From assembly GCA_964567435.1 (NCBI GenBank), contig CAZMMQ010000032.1, positions 1 to 38,548 of the forward strand: a stretch of 38,548 nucleotides of DNA, in the 5' to 3' direction. A program made the translations under genes and the position numbers. The stretch comes from RFSX01 sp964567435 (GTDB taxonomy: Bacteria > Bacteroidota > Bacteroidia > Chitinophagales > Saprospiraceae). The notes under the pieces are model-generated. The model worked only from the letters and a program-made list of their open reading frames with translations. It made no database searches and was not told the origin of the DNA. Each line of letters begins with the position of its first letter. Position 1 is the stretch's first letter. Of this stretch, positions 7,587 through 17,017 are shown one piece after another.

Positions 7587-8933
7587 CTAAGTGTGATGAT
7601 GTAAACTTTCCTCTAAGTAAGGATCTGCTTCACTAGTCAAATTAGCACTAGATATTCTTCCTAATACGAAATACAAAAACAGACACAAAAACCCTAAGAA
7701 GGTCCCTAATTCTAGAAACCCAGGAAATGTATACCCTAACTCAAAAGCGACGTCTGCGTGATGACCAGCTCCATGAGCGGCAGCTTCATGTGCAGCATCT
7801 GCACCATGCCCGTGTGCCTCCACATGACCATGACTATGACCGTGATCGTGTCCATGATCATGTCCAGCTGCCACATGTGCTGTATGTCTTACACCAGGTC
7901 TTATCATTAGAAAGAAATCTAACCAGTGTCCTATAAGCACTAACCCCGCAGCAAACCCTAATGAGCCCATTTTTCTTTTGGTATCATTTCTCATTAGTAT
8001 GAAAAATGGTGCAATGAAATTGATAAGTATATTGAGATAAAATAATGCAGGATAATTGTCTACACGTTCTCTGAAGTAGATAGTCTCTTCACCAACATTA
8101 GCATACCATATCAACATATATTGAGAGAACCATACATAAGTCCAAAAAATACTAAAGGCAAATAGGAATTTCCCTAAATCGTGATAGTGCTCCACAGACA
8201 CATTTTTGTAATATCCCATGCCCTGTAAGAAGAGTAGTAGAAGGATAGTTAATGCAATCATAGATACAAACCAACTGGCTCCAGTATACCATGCAAACAT
8301 GGTGCTGTACCAATGTGCATCTACTGACATAATCCATTGCCAGATTACGAAAGCTGAACCAAATCCTGCTAGTGGCAAGAACATGGCCGCAAACTTTCTT
8401 TTCTTATAATGGTAGCTAAAGTCTCCCACTTTTGCACCTTCCTCCTCTGCTAGCGAAAGCTGTCTTATTCTGTATATAATAAATGTCCATAGTGCCATCA
8501 ATAACAATGACCCAATGAGATATACCCCTTTATTGAGGAAACCAGATTTCCCTGCTATAATCTTATCATAATTCTCATGTCCAAGTTCGGCGATACCTTC
8601 AAAATTCCAGTGATACAGATGATTCCAACCAAGAAAGGTAGAAATACCTAGGACAGCAACAATAGCAATACCTGGAACCAAGAATAGAGACATTGCTTCC
8701 CACACCCTCTTAAATACCACATACCACCCAGCCCAAGCCGTTATGCTTACACACATAAAAAAGGCAGCCATCAATCCAATCCCAGTAAAGAAGACACCAT
8801 TATGTAAAAAGTTGGCCCAAAATCGCGTATGCAATCCATCATCTCCCATCCAAGTAAAGACCATGCAAAGCAAACCAATCACCATACCTGCGATGAGTGT
8901 TGTCCTTGTCCTTCCCGAAAATTCGTATGTCAT
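7587..8933 (-). CDS. actF: Alternative complex III subunit ActF (integral membrane)
   Basis: This 448-aa protein has about ten membrane helices and matches the quinol:cytochrome c oxidoreductase subunit ActF, a partner of ActC in the membrane arm of ACIII. Segments such as FAAMFLPLAGFGSAFVIWQW and WYSTMFAWYTGASWFVSMIA are characteristic. Residues 350-393 form a His-rich loop (AAGHDHGHDHGHSHGHVEAH and more) between two helices, far richer in His than needed for the fold. It lies between ActE and COX2, as in other Bacteroidota. Confidence 0.9.
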   Translation of the reverse strand: MTYEFSGRTRTTLIAGMVIGLLCMVFTWMGDDGLHTRFWANFLHNGVFFTGIGLMAAFFMCVSITAWAGWYVVFKRVWEAMSLFLVPGIAIVAVLGISTFLGWNHLYHWNFEGIAELGHENYDKIIAGKSGFLNKGVYLIGSLLLMALWTFIIYRIRQLSLAEEEGAKVGDFSYHYKKRKFAAMFLPLAGFGSAFVIWQWIMSVDAHWYSTMFAWYTGASWFVSMIALTILLLLFLQGMGYYKNVSVEHYHDLGKFLFAFSIFWTYVWFSQYMLIWYANVGEETIYFRERVDNYPALFYLNILINFIAPFFILMRNDTKRKMGSLGFAAGLVLIGHWLDFFLMIRPGVRHTAHVAAGHDHGHDHGHSHGHVEAHGHGADAAHEAAAHGAGHHADVAFELGYTFPGFLELGTFLGFLCLFLYFVLGRISSANLTSEADPYLEESLHHHT

Positions 8934-8958
8934 TTTGATTCTTTCTTAGTTAAATGTA

Positions 8959-9822
8959 TCAATGGTGATCATGGTTATCTCCATCATGATGGTTATCTCC
9001 ATTATGATCATGGTCATCCATATGCTCTTTGTCATGATCATGGTCAGAATGATGATCATGGTGCTCATCGTGATGCATATCATCATCATGATGCAATTCA
9101 GTTACCTGAATGATTTCACCTGCTGGTCTGTCTATATTATTCAAAGTATTTTCAAACTGGTTGTATGCCAATTTGTATTCCTTAGCCTGCAGTGATCTGA
9201 TATAATGAATAACTTCCCATCTTTCTCGATATGACAACTTGTCTTTGTATGCACCCATCATATTCTTACCATACATAATAGAGTGATAGTATCTTCCATT
9301 AGATGCATTAGTAAATTCTTCGTTGGTGAGAATAGCAGGTTGTGCAGGGTACACACCACCGTCATCTCTTACTAAGTATCCTGCGCCATCACCTTTTTCG
9401 CCATGACAGATACCACAATTGATATTGTACAATTCCTTCCCCTTTGCCAAGCCTGCATCTGTGATATCAAATGGGTTATTGATAATTTCCTGTATGGCTC
9501 TAGTTCTTTCGTCGTCGGTGTCACCATAATAATAAGGACTGCTTTCTACTGCAGTGGGAATTGATATCGAACTAGAACTAGATCTAGGCACTGTGCCTGA
9601 TACTGGCTCTTTTGGCTGGGCATACTTATAATATTCGTCCTGAGATCCCCAAGTATTATTATAGTAGTAGTTGTAGTAGTTGGCTTCGTATGCAATCGAG
9701 TGTGCCATATCTGGCATAAACTCACTACCCGTAGAGTTACCCCCAGGCTTCTTACAAGAACTGATTGATAGTGCAATAATGACTACCAAAAAGCATAGTT
9801 GATATAAATTTTTATTCTGCAT
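8959..9822 (-). CDS. actE: Alternative complex III subunit ActE, monoheme cytochrome c lipoprotein with His/Asp tail
   Basis: I place the start at the ATG at 9822, one base after the ActD stop, giving 287 aa; a longer in-frame reading would overlap ActD by about 68 bases and put 23 residues before the signal peptide. The start yields a lipoprotein signal with lipobox ALSISSC (Cys23). The heme motif CGICH is at residues 136-140 with a methionine-rich segment (GKNMMGAYKD) providing the likely axial ligand. The last 48 residues hold about 18 histidines alternating with aspartates. ActE receives electrons from ActA and faces the periplasm. The His/Asp tail is not part of the usual fold and resembles a metal-binding tract. 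Confidence 0.9.
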   Translation of the reverse strand: MQNKNLYQLCFLVVIIALSISSCKKPGGNSTGSEFMPDMAHSIAYEANYYNYYYNNTWGSQDEYYKYAQPKEPVSGTVPRSSSSSISIPTAVESSPYYYGDTDDERTRAIQEIINNPFDITDAGLAKGKELYNINCGICHGEKGDGAGYLVRDDGGVYPAQPAILTNEEFTNASNGRYYHSIMYGKNMMGAYKDKLSYRERWEVIHYIRSLQAKEYKLAYNQFENTLNNIDRPAGEIIQVTELHHDDDMHHDEHHDHHSDHDHDKEHMDDHDHNGDNHHDGDNHDHH

Positions 9823-9823
9823 C

Positions 9824-10342
9824 TTATATCGTCTTGGCGTGTACTTCTGAAGCACCGGATTGTTTAAGAAATGACTTTGCTTTGTCTGCATCTACCTCTG
9901 ATTGGTCAAAGGCTATACAAAATTTATCATCTGTTATTCTAAGGTCGATCGTTGGATTTACCACACCTGGACCTAGGCCATTTATAACATAGAAAGTGAC
10001 AACCATTCCAATTGAGGCAAAAAGAACTGTCAACTCAAATGTAATAGGAATAAATGCTGGTACTGGCCAATGAGGTTTTCCTCCAAATATCTGTGGCCAA
10101 TCTCTTGTAAATATCCAAGACATACCACCAAATGCCGTCAGTGTACCCAAAGCCCCATATATAAACCCGGCAATATGAAGCCTTGATTCTGAAAGACCTA
10201 ATACAGGATCTAATCCGTGAACTGGAAATGGCGTATATACATCCATAATTTCCAGATGGGCATCCTTCGCTTGTTTGACTGCTCTGATCAAGTCTTCCTC
10301 ATCATTGTAAAGACCGTATACTATATCTTTTGTTGTAGCCAT
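9824..10342 (-). CDS. actD: Alternative complex III subunit ActD (DUF3341)
   Basis: This 172-aa protein has a ferredoxin-like soluble N-terminus (YGLYNDEEDLIRAVKQA), a pattern MDVYTPFPVHGLDPVLGL typical of DUF3341, and two transmembrane helices (about 57-78 and 100-122). ActD carries no cofactor and joins the ACIII membrane arm. It lies 23 bases after ActC and its stop is one base from the ActE start, so the genes are probably translated in tandem. Confidence 0.9.
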   Translation of the reverse strand: MATTKDIVYGLYNDEEDLIRAVKQAKDAHLEIMDVYTPFPVHGLDPVLGLSESRLHIAGFIYGALGTLTAFGGMSWIFTRDWPQIFGGKPHWPVPAFIPITFELTVLFASIGMVVTFYVINGLGPGVVNPTIDLRITDDKFCIAFDQSEVDADKAKSFLKQSGASEVHAKTI

Positions 10343-10365
10343 TTTGCTATAAGATTATCTTTTAA

Positions 10366-12234
10366 TTATACATACTTACCACCATCCAGGCGATCTTGTA
10401 AGTCTTCTAAATCATCCCATTTACCATCTCTTGCTAGACCTGCTTGTTTTGGCCATGAGTCTGGTACTTGCGTTTTGTATCTAGGACCTGCTGCTTCTAA
10501 TAACTCTTTGAGTCTTGATATTGGAGCAGCAGCTAATTGAGCGAATGTATAGATTCCACCTTCGTTGAGAATACCCTCAACCTTTGGACCAATACCCTCA
10601 ACTTTCTTAAGATCATCTGGATCTGATGAAGACTCATTAGCCTTGGTCTCATTAGGAGCAACAGTTTCTGAATGTGTTTGTGTCAATGTCTCTGAATGGC
10701 TTTCCGTATAGCTCAGAGGTTCTGGATCAGCAACTGGCTGAGATTCCTGATGTGACAATCCTAGAGACTCTGCACCTATATTTGATGATACAACTCTAAG
10801 ATGTTCATTTCCATGACCAGCATCCACCCCATGTCCATGCTTGTCATGAGAGTGATGATGTATTTTATTCGGACCAGTATATTGATCACCGGCAGTCTTA
10901 AGAATACTTTTTACCTCTGCAATAGCAACCACTGGCGCTACTCTTGTAAATAAAAGGTATAGTGTCATGAATAATCCCATCGTTCCTAAGAAGATGCCTA
11001 TCTCTACCCAAGTCGGAGAATAGTAACTCCAAGATGATGGCAAGTAATCTCTTGCAAGCGTTGTAGCGATAATTACAAATCGCTCAAACCACATACCAAT
11101 ATTGATCACTATAGATACAAAAAAGGTCACCGCAATATTTCTTCTCATCTTTCTAGACCAGAATATCTGTGGAGATATCACATTACAGAACATCATACCA
11201 AAGTAGGACCACCAATATGGTCCAGTCGCTCTATTAAAGAATGCAAATTGCTCATATACGTACCCCGAATACCAAGCTATAAATAACTCAGTAAGGTAGG
11301 CGACCCCTACAATCGTACCCGTCACGACTATGACCTTATTCATAGATTCTATGTGGGCTATAGTAATATAATCTTCTAAGCCTAGTAATTTCCTTGTGAT
11401 TATCATTAAGGTCAATACCATGGCAAATCCAGAAAAAATCGCTCCAGCAACAAAGTAAGGTGGGAATATAGTAGTATGCCATCCTGGTATAACTGAGGTT
11501 GCGAAATCAAAGGATACAATAGTGTGTACTGAAAGTACAAGTGGCGTAGCAATTCCAGCTAAGATTAATGAGAGGGACTCCCATCGTTGCCAATGCTTTG
11601 CTGATCCAGTCCATCCAAAAGAAAGGACATTATATATTTTTCGTCTTAAGCCTTTAGCTCTATCTCTTACGGTTGCAAAATCAGGAACTAATCCAGTATA
11701 CCAGAATAGTAGTGATACTGTGAAATAAGTTGAGATGGCAAACAAATCCCAAAGTAGTGGAGAGTTGAAGTTTGGCCATAATGGACCTCTGGTATTAGGA
11801 TAAGGGAAAAAGTAAAATACTACCCAAGCTCTTCCTACGTGGATACCTGGAAATAGTGCAGCGCAAATTACCGCAAATATGGTCATGGCCTCAGCCGCTC
11901 TGTTAACACCTGTTCTCCATTTTTGTCTGAAAAGCAAGAGGATAGCCGATATTAGTGTTCCAGCATGACCTATCCCGATCCACCAAACGAAATTGGTAAT
12001 ATCCCAACCCCATCCAACGGTTCTGTTGAGATTCCAACTTCCAATGCCAAACCAAATAGTCCAGGCAATACAGAACAACCCAAAACCTAACATGCCGATT
12101 GACAATAGGAAACCTACAGTCCATCCTAAACCTGGAGCTCGTTCTGTTGGAGAGACGAGGTCTTCAGTTATATCATGATAGGTTTTATGTCCATTTACTA
12201 ACGGTTCTCTGATATCGCTAATAGGAGCACTCAT
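10366..12234 (-). CDS. actC: Alternative complex III subunit ActC (NrfD-like) with C-terminal helix-hairpin-helix domain
   Basis: Residues 1 to about 455 form the NrfD/PsrC-type membrane subunit that binds menaquinol, with some ten helices and segments such as GWGWDITNFVWWIGIGHAG and SFDFATSVIPGWHTTIFPPY. The protein is 622 aa, well beyond the usual 450-490. A His-rich stretch follows (about 458-478), then a Ser/Glu/Thr linker (479-537), then an 85-residue helix-hairpin-helix module (DDLKKVEGIGPKVEGILNE and DSWPKQAGLARDGKWDDLED). That module resembles the C-terminal extension of Bacteroidota ribosomal protein L21. The fusion is unusual and its function unknown. ActC and ActF are both NrfD-like and form the quinol side of ACIII. 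Confidence 0.93.
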   Translation of the reverse strand: MSAPISDIREPLVNGHKTYHDITEDLVSPTERAPGLGWTVGFLLSIGMLGFGLFCIAWTIWFGIGSWNLNRTVGWGWDITNFVWWIGIGHAGTLISAILLLFRQKWRTGVNRAAEAMTIFAVICAALFPGIHVGRAWVVFYFFPYPNTRGPLWPNFNSPLLWDLFAISTYFTVSLLFWYTGLVPDFATVRDRAKGLRRKIYNVLSFGWTGSAKHWQRWESLSLILAGIATPLVLSVHTIVSFDFATSVIPGWHTTIFPPYFVAGAIFSGFAMVLTLMIITRKLLGLEDYITIAHIESMNKVIVVTGTIVGVAYLTELFIAWYSGYVYEQFAFFNRATGPYWWSYFGMMFCNVISPQIFWSRKMRRNIAVTFFVSIVINIGMWFERFVIIATTLARDYLPSSWSYYSPTWVEIGIFLGTMGLFMTLYLLFTRVAPVVAIAEVKSILKTAGDQYTGPNKIHHHSHDKHGHGVDAGHGNEHLRVVSSNIGAESLGLSHQESQPVADPEPLSYTESHSETLTQTHSETVAPNETKANESSSDPDDLKKVEGIGPKVEGILNEGGIYTFAQLAAAPISRLKELLEAAGPRYKTQVPDSWPKQAGLARDGKWDDLEDLQDRLDGGKYV

Positions 12235-12271
12235 GTATTTTAAATTCTAATTCTTCTAAAAAATTAATCCA

Positions 12272-15200
12272 TTAAGAATCCAAGGATTCTCTGTTTACAA
12301 CCTTCATTGTGTAGGTCACAGAAGACCTCACGTTCACCTCATCCAGTGCTATATAATTCATAGGAGATGCTAATTTCTTAGATAAGTCTCCCTTCTTATT
12401 ATTCATATCTCCGAATGTAATAGCCCCAGTCGGACAAGCAGTCTGACAAGCTGTTCTTACATCAGAATCTTGTAGTCTTCTACCCTCTCTCTTTGCTGTT
12501 AACTTCCCTTCTTGCAGTCTTTGTACACAGAAGCTACATTTTTCGATAACACCTCTTGCCCTTACTGTAACATCTGGATTAAGAACCATACGGGTAAGAT
12601 TATCTGCTCCAAAAGGTATCTCTTCTCCTTTCATCACTTCTGGCTGATTTGCAGGGAAAATATCCGCTGTCGTATAATCCATCCAGTTAAATCTTCTTAC
12701 CTTATAAGGACAGTTGTTGGCACAGTATCTAGTACCAACACATCTATTATAAGCCATCTGATTAAGTCCTTCTGAACTGTGGTTAGTTGCATTTACAGGA
12801 CATACATTTTCACACGGGGCATTATCACAGTGCTGACACATCATTGGCTGATACACCGTATTCGGATTTGTGGCATCTCCAAAGTAATATCTGTCTATTC
12901 TCAACCAAGTCATTTCATGGTGACGACTCACTTCTTTTTTACCGACAATAGGTACATTATTCTCTGCCATGCATGATACTGTACAGGCATTACATCCTAT
13001 GCAAGCGTTGAGATCTACATGCATTCCCCAATGATGTCCTTGGCTGTATTTTTCAGCTGTATATTCATCATAAGGGTAAAGGGTAGCTTCATTTAAATGA
13101 TCAAACTCTGCTTGTCTTTCATGCAATCTTGCAATGCTACCGCTCAAGTCTTTTAGTGTTGTTGGATATATTACCGATCGCTCAGTCAAAGAACCTTGGT
13201 ATCCAGTGATACCTACTCCATAAGCTGTTTGACCAAGCGTGGCTTCATCGGCATTTATACGTTCTCCTTTCTTGTTTTCGGCTTTTACCCCAATAGTGTG
13301 GTGATATTGCACACATGAGAAATGATCTTCCTTTCCTACTTTTGACGAAAGAGCTACATTAGTATTATAATATTGGCTCAATCCACTATCTATCGTCAGG
13401 CAGTCATTAACGTCTACACCTACACCTGTGCCACACTTACCAGCCGATCGTCTTCCGTTACCTAAGGCCAACCCTATTGTACCTGGTGCCATTCCAAACT
13501 GTTGGATAACAGGAACCTGCAATACTTTATCTCCAATTTTGACTTCAGCGATATCTCCATCTTTCAGCTTATTCATCCCGACGAATTTCTTACCGCCGTC
13601 ATAGCCTACTGGAATAGCTAAGTAATTACCCCAGCTAGTACGTGCCACTGGATCAGGCATTTCCTGCAACCAAGGATTTGTGCTGTATTGTCCATTTCCA
13701 ATACTCACCGGCTCAAAGAATACGATCTCTAGATCATTACTGGCTGGTGTTGAAATTTTCCTTGATGCCAAACTAACATCTACACTAAATCCACCACTAG
13801 ATCCACCACCATAACCACCTGACATCACACCATCATGTAGCGCAGAATCCCAGAATGAACCAAAGGTGCTGAATTTATCTTGTGCGGCAAATGCCGTATT
13901 TCTCCAATTATTCTTTAAGTAATTTTCATAACTAGAGTCACTTCCACCCCACTTTAGCAAGGTCTCTTCTGCTTGTCTAGTTTCAAACAGAGGTTGAATT
14001 GTTGGTTGTATCAAACTCAGTTGTCCTCTCTTAGGCTGTGCATCTCCCCAACTTTCCAATCCATGGTGTGTAGGGGCAATTGCATTACAGAGAGCAGTCG
14101 TTTCATTAGCCTGATAAGCGATTGCAATCTTATTTTCAACCTTTGCTAATGCGTCAGCGAAGGCTGCGGCATTATAAAAGTCATAGGCTGGGTTCGCACC
14201 CCAAACTATTACTGTATCTACTCTGCCACCATTAATTTCAGCAATGAGTGCATTGAGCTGTCTTTCATCACCTTGTCTTTGGTATGAGGCATCAGAGAAA
14301 CCTAACGTATTCCCATAATTGTCTAAAGCATTATTAATTGCGTTGACAAGAATTTGCTCATTTACATTATTGGATGAGCTTACTACTAGTGATCTTCCAG
14401 CAGCGCTTTTTAATTCTTTTGCTACTTTATTAAGAGCGGTCTTAGCTGCCTCATTAAGTCCATTTCCTCCAGAACCACCTGCCACTTTACCATATAGGTA
14501 AGCGATCGCAGATCCCAATTCAGATGGCTTGATAAGCACTCTCTCGTCTGCATTAGAACCAGTCATAGACATGTGGCTCTCGACTTGAATATGTCTGGAC
14601 ATCTTAGGTCTATTGGCATTAACCTTTCTGCCCTTTATGTAATCCGATGCATATTCTACGGGAGAAATCCAGGTACCAAGAAAATCAGCATTGAAACTGA
14701 CGATAACATCAGCTTTATCAAAACGATATCCTGGAATTACTCTATCACCAAATGACAAGTCATTGGCTTCCAAGATAGCTGCTGCTGATACTGGATCGTA
14801 AGTAACGACTTTTGTCTGCGGGTATCTGGCTTTGAAATCTTCTAAAACTTGCTTTGATGTTGGACTAAGAATTGTATTGGTAACAATTCTGATATTTTTG
14901 GATGATGCCAACTTGCTCATTACTTCCTTATCCATATCTCCCCATGATGACCCCACGAAGCCATCTCCTTCCATCATCATCGGGCCCCTATATCTATTTA
15001 TATCATAAAGACCCAGTACAGCGGCTTGAGCTCTAGCAGATGTGCCCCCTTTAGTCATAGAAGACATATCATTACCTTCTATTTTGATGGGTCGTCCTTC
15101 TCTACACTTTACAAGAATCGGACAATAATCACCACCATCTACAAACGATGAGGCATAATACGTCGCCACTCCTGGCACGATATGATCAGGTTTGACAACA

Positions 15201-15427
15201 TAAGGTATAGCCCTCTTGACTGGTATATCACAACCTGCTGCAACGGTTGCCGCACCTAAACCAAAACCCAAAAACTTAAGAAAGTCTCTTCGGTTGGACT
15301 CTTTTTCTACTACAGAATCTGACTGCTCTAATACATCAGCAGTGCCAAATTCTTGGTCCACTGTAGAGAGAAACGCCTCATCCCTATTGAGGTCCTTCTC
15401 GCCTATCCAGATAGAATCTTTATTCAT
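12272..15427 (-). CDS. actB: Alternative complex III subunit ActB (molybdopterin-oxidoreductase-like, Fe-S)
   Basis: This 1051-aa subunit fuses a molybdopterin-oxidoreductase-like domain (about 70-790; known to lack the cofactor in ACIII) with a four-cluster ferredoxin domain. Visible cluster cysteines include C809/C812/C815/C819 (CIGCNACTVSC), C864/C867/C872/C876, C896/C902/C906 (CVGTRYCANNCP), C964/C967 (KCSFC) and C994/C998 (CQTACP). The N-terminus has a twin-arginine signal (NRRDFLKFLGFGLGAA, R46-R47) ending at a lipobox-like Cys66 (TVAAGC), so it should be exported folded and lipid-anchored. It passes electrons from quinol toward the ActA hemes. Confidence 0.95.
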   Translation of the reverse strand: MNKDSIWIGEKDLNRDEAFLSTVDQEFGTADVLEQSDSVVEKESNRRDFLKFLGFGLGAATVAAGCDIPVKRAIPYVVKPDHIVPGVATYYASSFVDGGDYCPILVKCREGRPIKIEGNDMSSMTKGGTSARAQAAVLGLYDINRYRGPMMMEGDGFVGSSWGDMDKEVMSKLASSKNIRIVTNTILSPTSKQVLEDFKARYPQTKVVTYDPVSAAAILEANDLSFGDRVIPGYRFDKADVIVSFNADFLGTWISPVEYASDYIKGRKVNANRPKMSRHIQVESHMSMTGSNADERVLIKPSELGSAIAYLYGKVAGGSGGNGLNEAAKTALNKVAKELKSAAGRSLVVSSSNNVNEQILVNAINNALDNYGNTLGFSDASYQRQGDERQLNALIAEINGGRVDTVIVWGANPAYDFYNAAAFADALAKVENKIAIAYQANETTALCNAIAPTHHGLESWGDAQPKRGQLSLIQPTIQPLFETRQAEETLLKWGGSDSSYENYLKNNWRNTAFAAQDKFSTFGSFWDSALHDGVMSGGYGGGSSGGFSVDVSLASRKISTPASNDLEIVFFEPVSIGNGQYSTNPWLQEMPDPVARTSWGNYLAIPVGYDGGKKFVGMNKLKDGDIAEVKIGDKVLQVPVIQQFGMAPGTIGLALGNGRRSAGKCGTGVGVDVNDCLTIDSGLSQYYNTNVALSSKVGKEDHFSCVQYHHTIGVKAENKKGERINADEATLGQTAYGVGITGYQGSLTERSVIYPTTLKDLSGSIARLHERQAEFDHLNEATLYPYDEYTAEKYSQGHHWGMHVDLNACIGCNACTVSCMAENNVPIVGKKEVSRHHEMTWLRIDRYYFGDATNPNTVYQPMMCQHCDNAPCENVCPVNATNHSSEGLNQMAYNRCVGTRYCANNCPYKVRRFNWMDYTTADIFPANQPEVMKGEEIPFGADNLTRMVLNPDVTVRARGVIEKCSFCVQRLQEGKLTAKREGRRLQDSDVRTACQTACPTGAITFGDMNNKKGDLSKKLASPMNYIALDEVNVRSSVTYTMKVVNRESLDS

Positions 15428-15460
15428 TTGTTTTGTTTCGTAGTTCTAGGTTTCTATTTC

Positions 15461-16876
15461 TTAATAGTGACATTTCTGGCATTCCAACCCACCGATATCC
15501 TCAACGGTTACCTTATCCTTATCACCTGAGGCTAACTCCTCGTGGTATTTGGCATAACTCGCATAGTAATCATTACCATTGAATTGCACCTCAGTCTCTC
15601 TGTGACAGTTTATACACCATCCCATAGATAGCGGTGAATGCTGAGCCAGCACATCCATTTCTTCCACTTCTCCGTGACATTGTTGGCACTCTAATTTTCC
15701 TACAGATACATGTTGAGCATGATTGAAGTATACATGGTCAGGTAAATTGTGAATTCTCTTCCATTCTATCGGTCCTGGGATTTTATCTTTTTGTTCATTG
15801 GTGAGAGAGGATACGATTCCATCCCACTGGCTTTGTACCACTTCGATTCCTTCCTCATCTAATTCCTCAAGACCCTCATTTTCAGATAGATATGTGTCTG
15901 CTATCCATTTGGTATAGATAGCCTTGATAGAGTCTCTAGACATATCATTGTAATCCTTGATGTAGGTGTTGCTTGTAGGATCATAGCCTATTGAGGCATA
16001 GATTTTTGTCAACTCCGCTGTGCCATGTTCTGATCCTACAGTAATGGCTCTATGGCAATTCATACAAGTATTGGTTGCTGGAATAACAGCATGTTTAGAT
16101 CGTCTGGCACCATCATGGCAGTATTGACAGTCTATTTGATGAAGTCCTGCGTGTGTCGCATGTGAAAATTTTATCGGTTGATCAGGGGCATAGCCTTGCT
16201 GTCTTCCAAGATTTATAGCATTATTTACTGTGGTGTAACCTCCTAAGATAACTGCGGCAAACAAGGCAAAAGAGATAACGCTTTTGCTCGTCAAAGTTTG
16301 CCAAAGTGTTTTTTGTGTGTATGCTTTACCTGTTTTAGCAGCGGCAATAACATTGAGATTAGAAATAATTCTTGCTAATAACAGCGCCAGAAGGGCTAAA
16401 AAGCCAAATAGCGCATAATATAACCAAGTCGGTGTAGATTTAGCTTTTCCTACTTCGGCTGGTCCACCAGTGACGCCGGCTACAGATTTTGGATAGATTC
16501 CTGTATAGACACCATCAATATAGGAGAGAATATTACTAATATTTTCATCTGTCAGATGTGGGGCAGCCTGCATGACAGATTTGTATTCTGCCCATAAGGC
16601 CACTGCTTTAGGGTGGCCTTGTGCAATTAAGGCTTGCGAATTCCTGATCCAAGAGTACAAATCCTCTTGAGGATAATCAGCCCATCTTTCTTCAGCGCCT
16701 CCCAGAGCTGGGCCTGTCAGCTTTGATTTCATGTTCTTGGCATGACATGAACCACAATTGTTCTTAAAAAGCTTTTTTCCAGCATCCATAGCTGCTTCAT
16801 CTCCTTGAGCTGAGATGAGTATTGGCAGTGCCAATAATGCCAGAATTGGTAAAATCTTACTTAGATAGTTAAGCAT
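15461..16876 (-). CDS. actA: Alternative complex III subunit ActA, six-heme cytochrome c
   Basis: The 471-aa product has an N-terminal export signal (residues 1-23) and six CxxCH motifs: residues 41-45, 250-254, 271-275, 397-401, 421-425 and 466-470, the last ending one residue before the C-terminus. The first motif sits in a separate class I cytochrome domain (about 28-125), followed by membrane helices near 150-170 and 198-214 and then the pentaheme domain. An acidic insert of about 100 residues (roughly 285-385) separates hemes three and four. ActA is the electron exit of ACIII. It is the first gene of the operon, with a Bacteroidota -7 box 57 bases upstream. Confidence 0.93.
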   Translation of the reverse strand: MLNYLSKILPILALLALPILISAQGDEAAMDAGKKLFKNNCGSCHAKNMKSKLTGPALGGAEERWADYPQEDLYSWIRNSQALIAQGHPKAVALWAEYKSVMQAAPHLTDENISNILSYIDGVYTGIYPKSVAGVTGGPAEVGKAKSTPTWLYYALFGFLALLALLLARIISNLNVIAAAKTGKAYTQKTLWQTLTSKSVISFALFAAVILGGYTTVNNAINLGRQQGYAPDQPIKFSHATHAGLHQIDCQYCHDGARRSKHAVIPATNTCMNCHRAITVGSEHGTAELTKIYASIGYDPTSNTYIKDYNDMSRDSIKAIYTKWIADTYLSENEGLEELDEEGIEVVQSQWDGIVSSLTNEQKDKIPGPIEWKRIHNLPDHVYFNHAQHVSVGKLECQQCHGEVEEMDVLAQHSPLSMGWCINCHRETEVQFNGNDYYASYAKYHEELASGDKDKVTVEDIGGLECQKCHY

Positions 16877-16932
16877 TGGCCTCGTTTATTAGTTCTCATT
16901 CCACGTTGTTCGAACGCCTCGAAAAATTGCTG

Positions 16933-16940
16933 CAAAGTTA
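16933..16940 (-). promoter_or_regulatory. Promoter -7 box of the act-cox operon
   Basis: The minus strand reads TAACTTTG, a full match to the Bacteroidota -7 consensus TAnnTTTG, about 57 bases upstream of the ActA start. No clear -33 TTG box is present at the usual distance. This is the only good candidate in the ActA-thyA gap. Confidence 0.5.
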
Positions 16941-17017
16941 TCATTTAACACATAGCATAGTGAAGTAATATATAGGGTAGTTTTTTATTTAGATATTTTC
17001 TAAATAAGATGCAAAAT

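Noticed and set aside
16985..17007. 9-bp A/T-only hairpin just after thyA
   Set aside because: On the thyA strand it is followed by A residues, not T, so it does not look like a terminator; it may simply be A/T-rich sequence.
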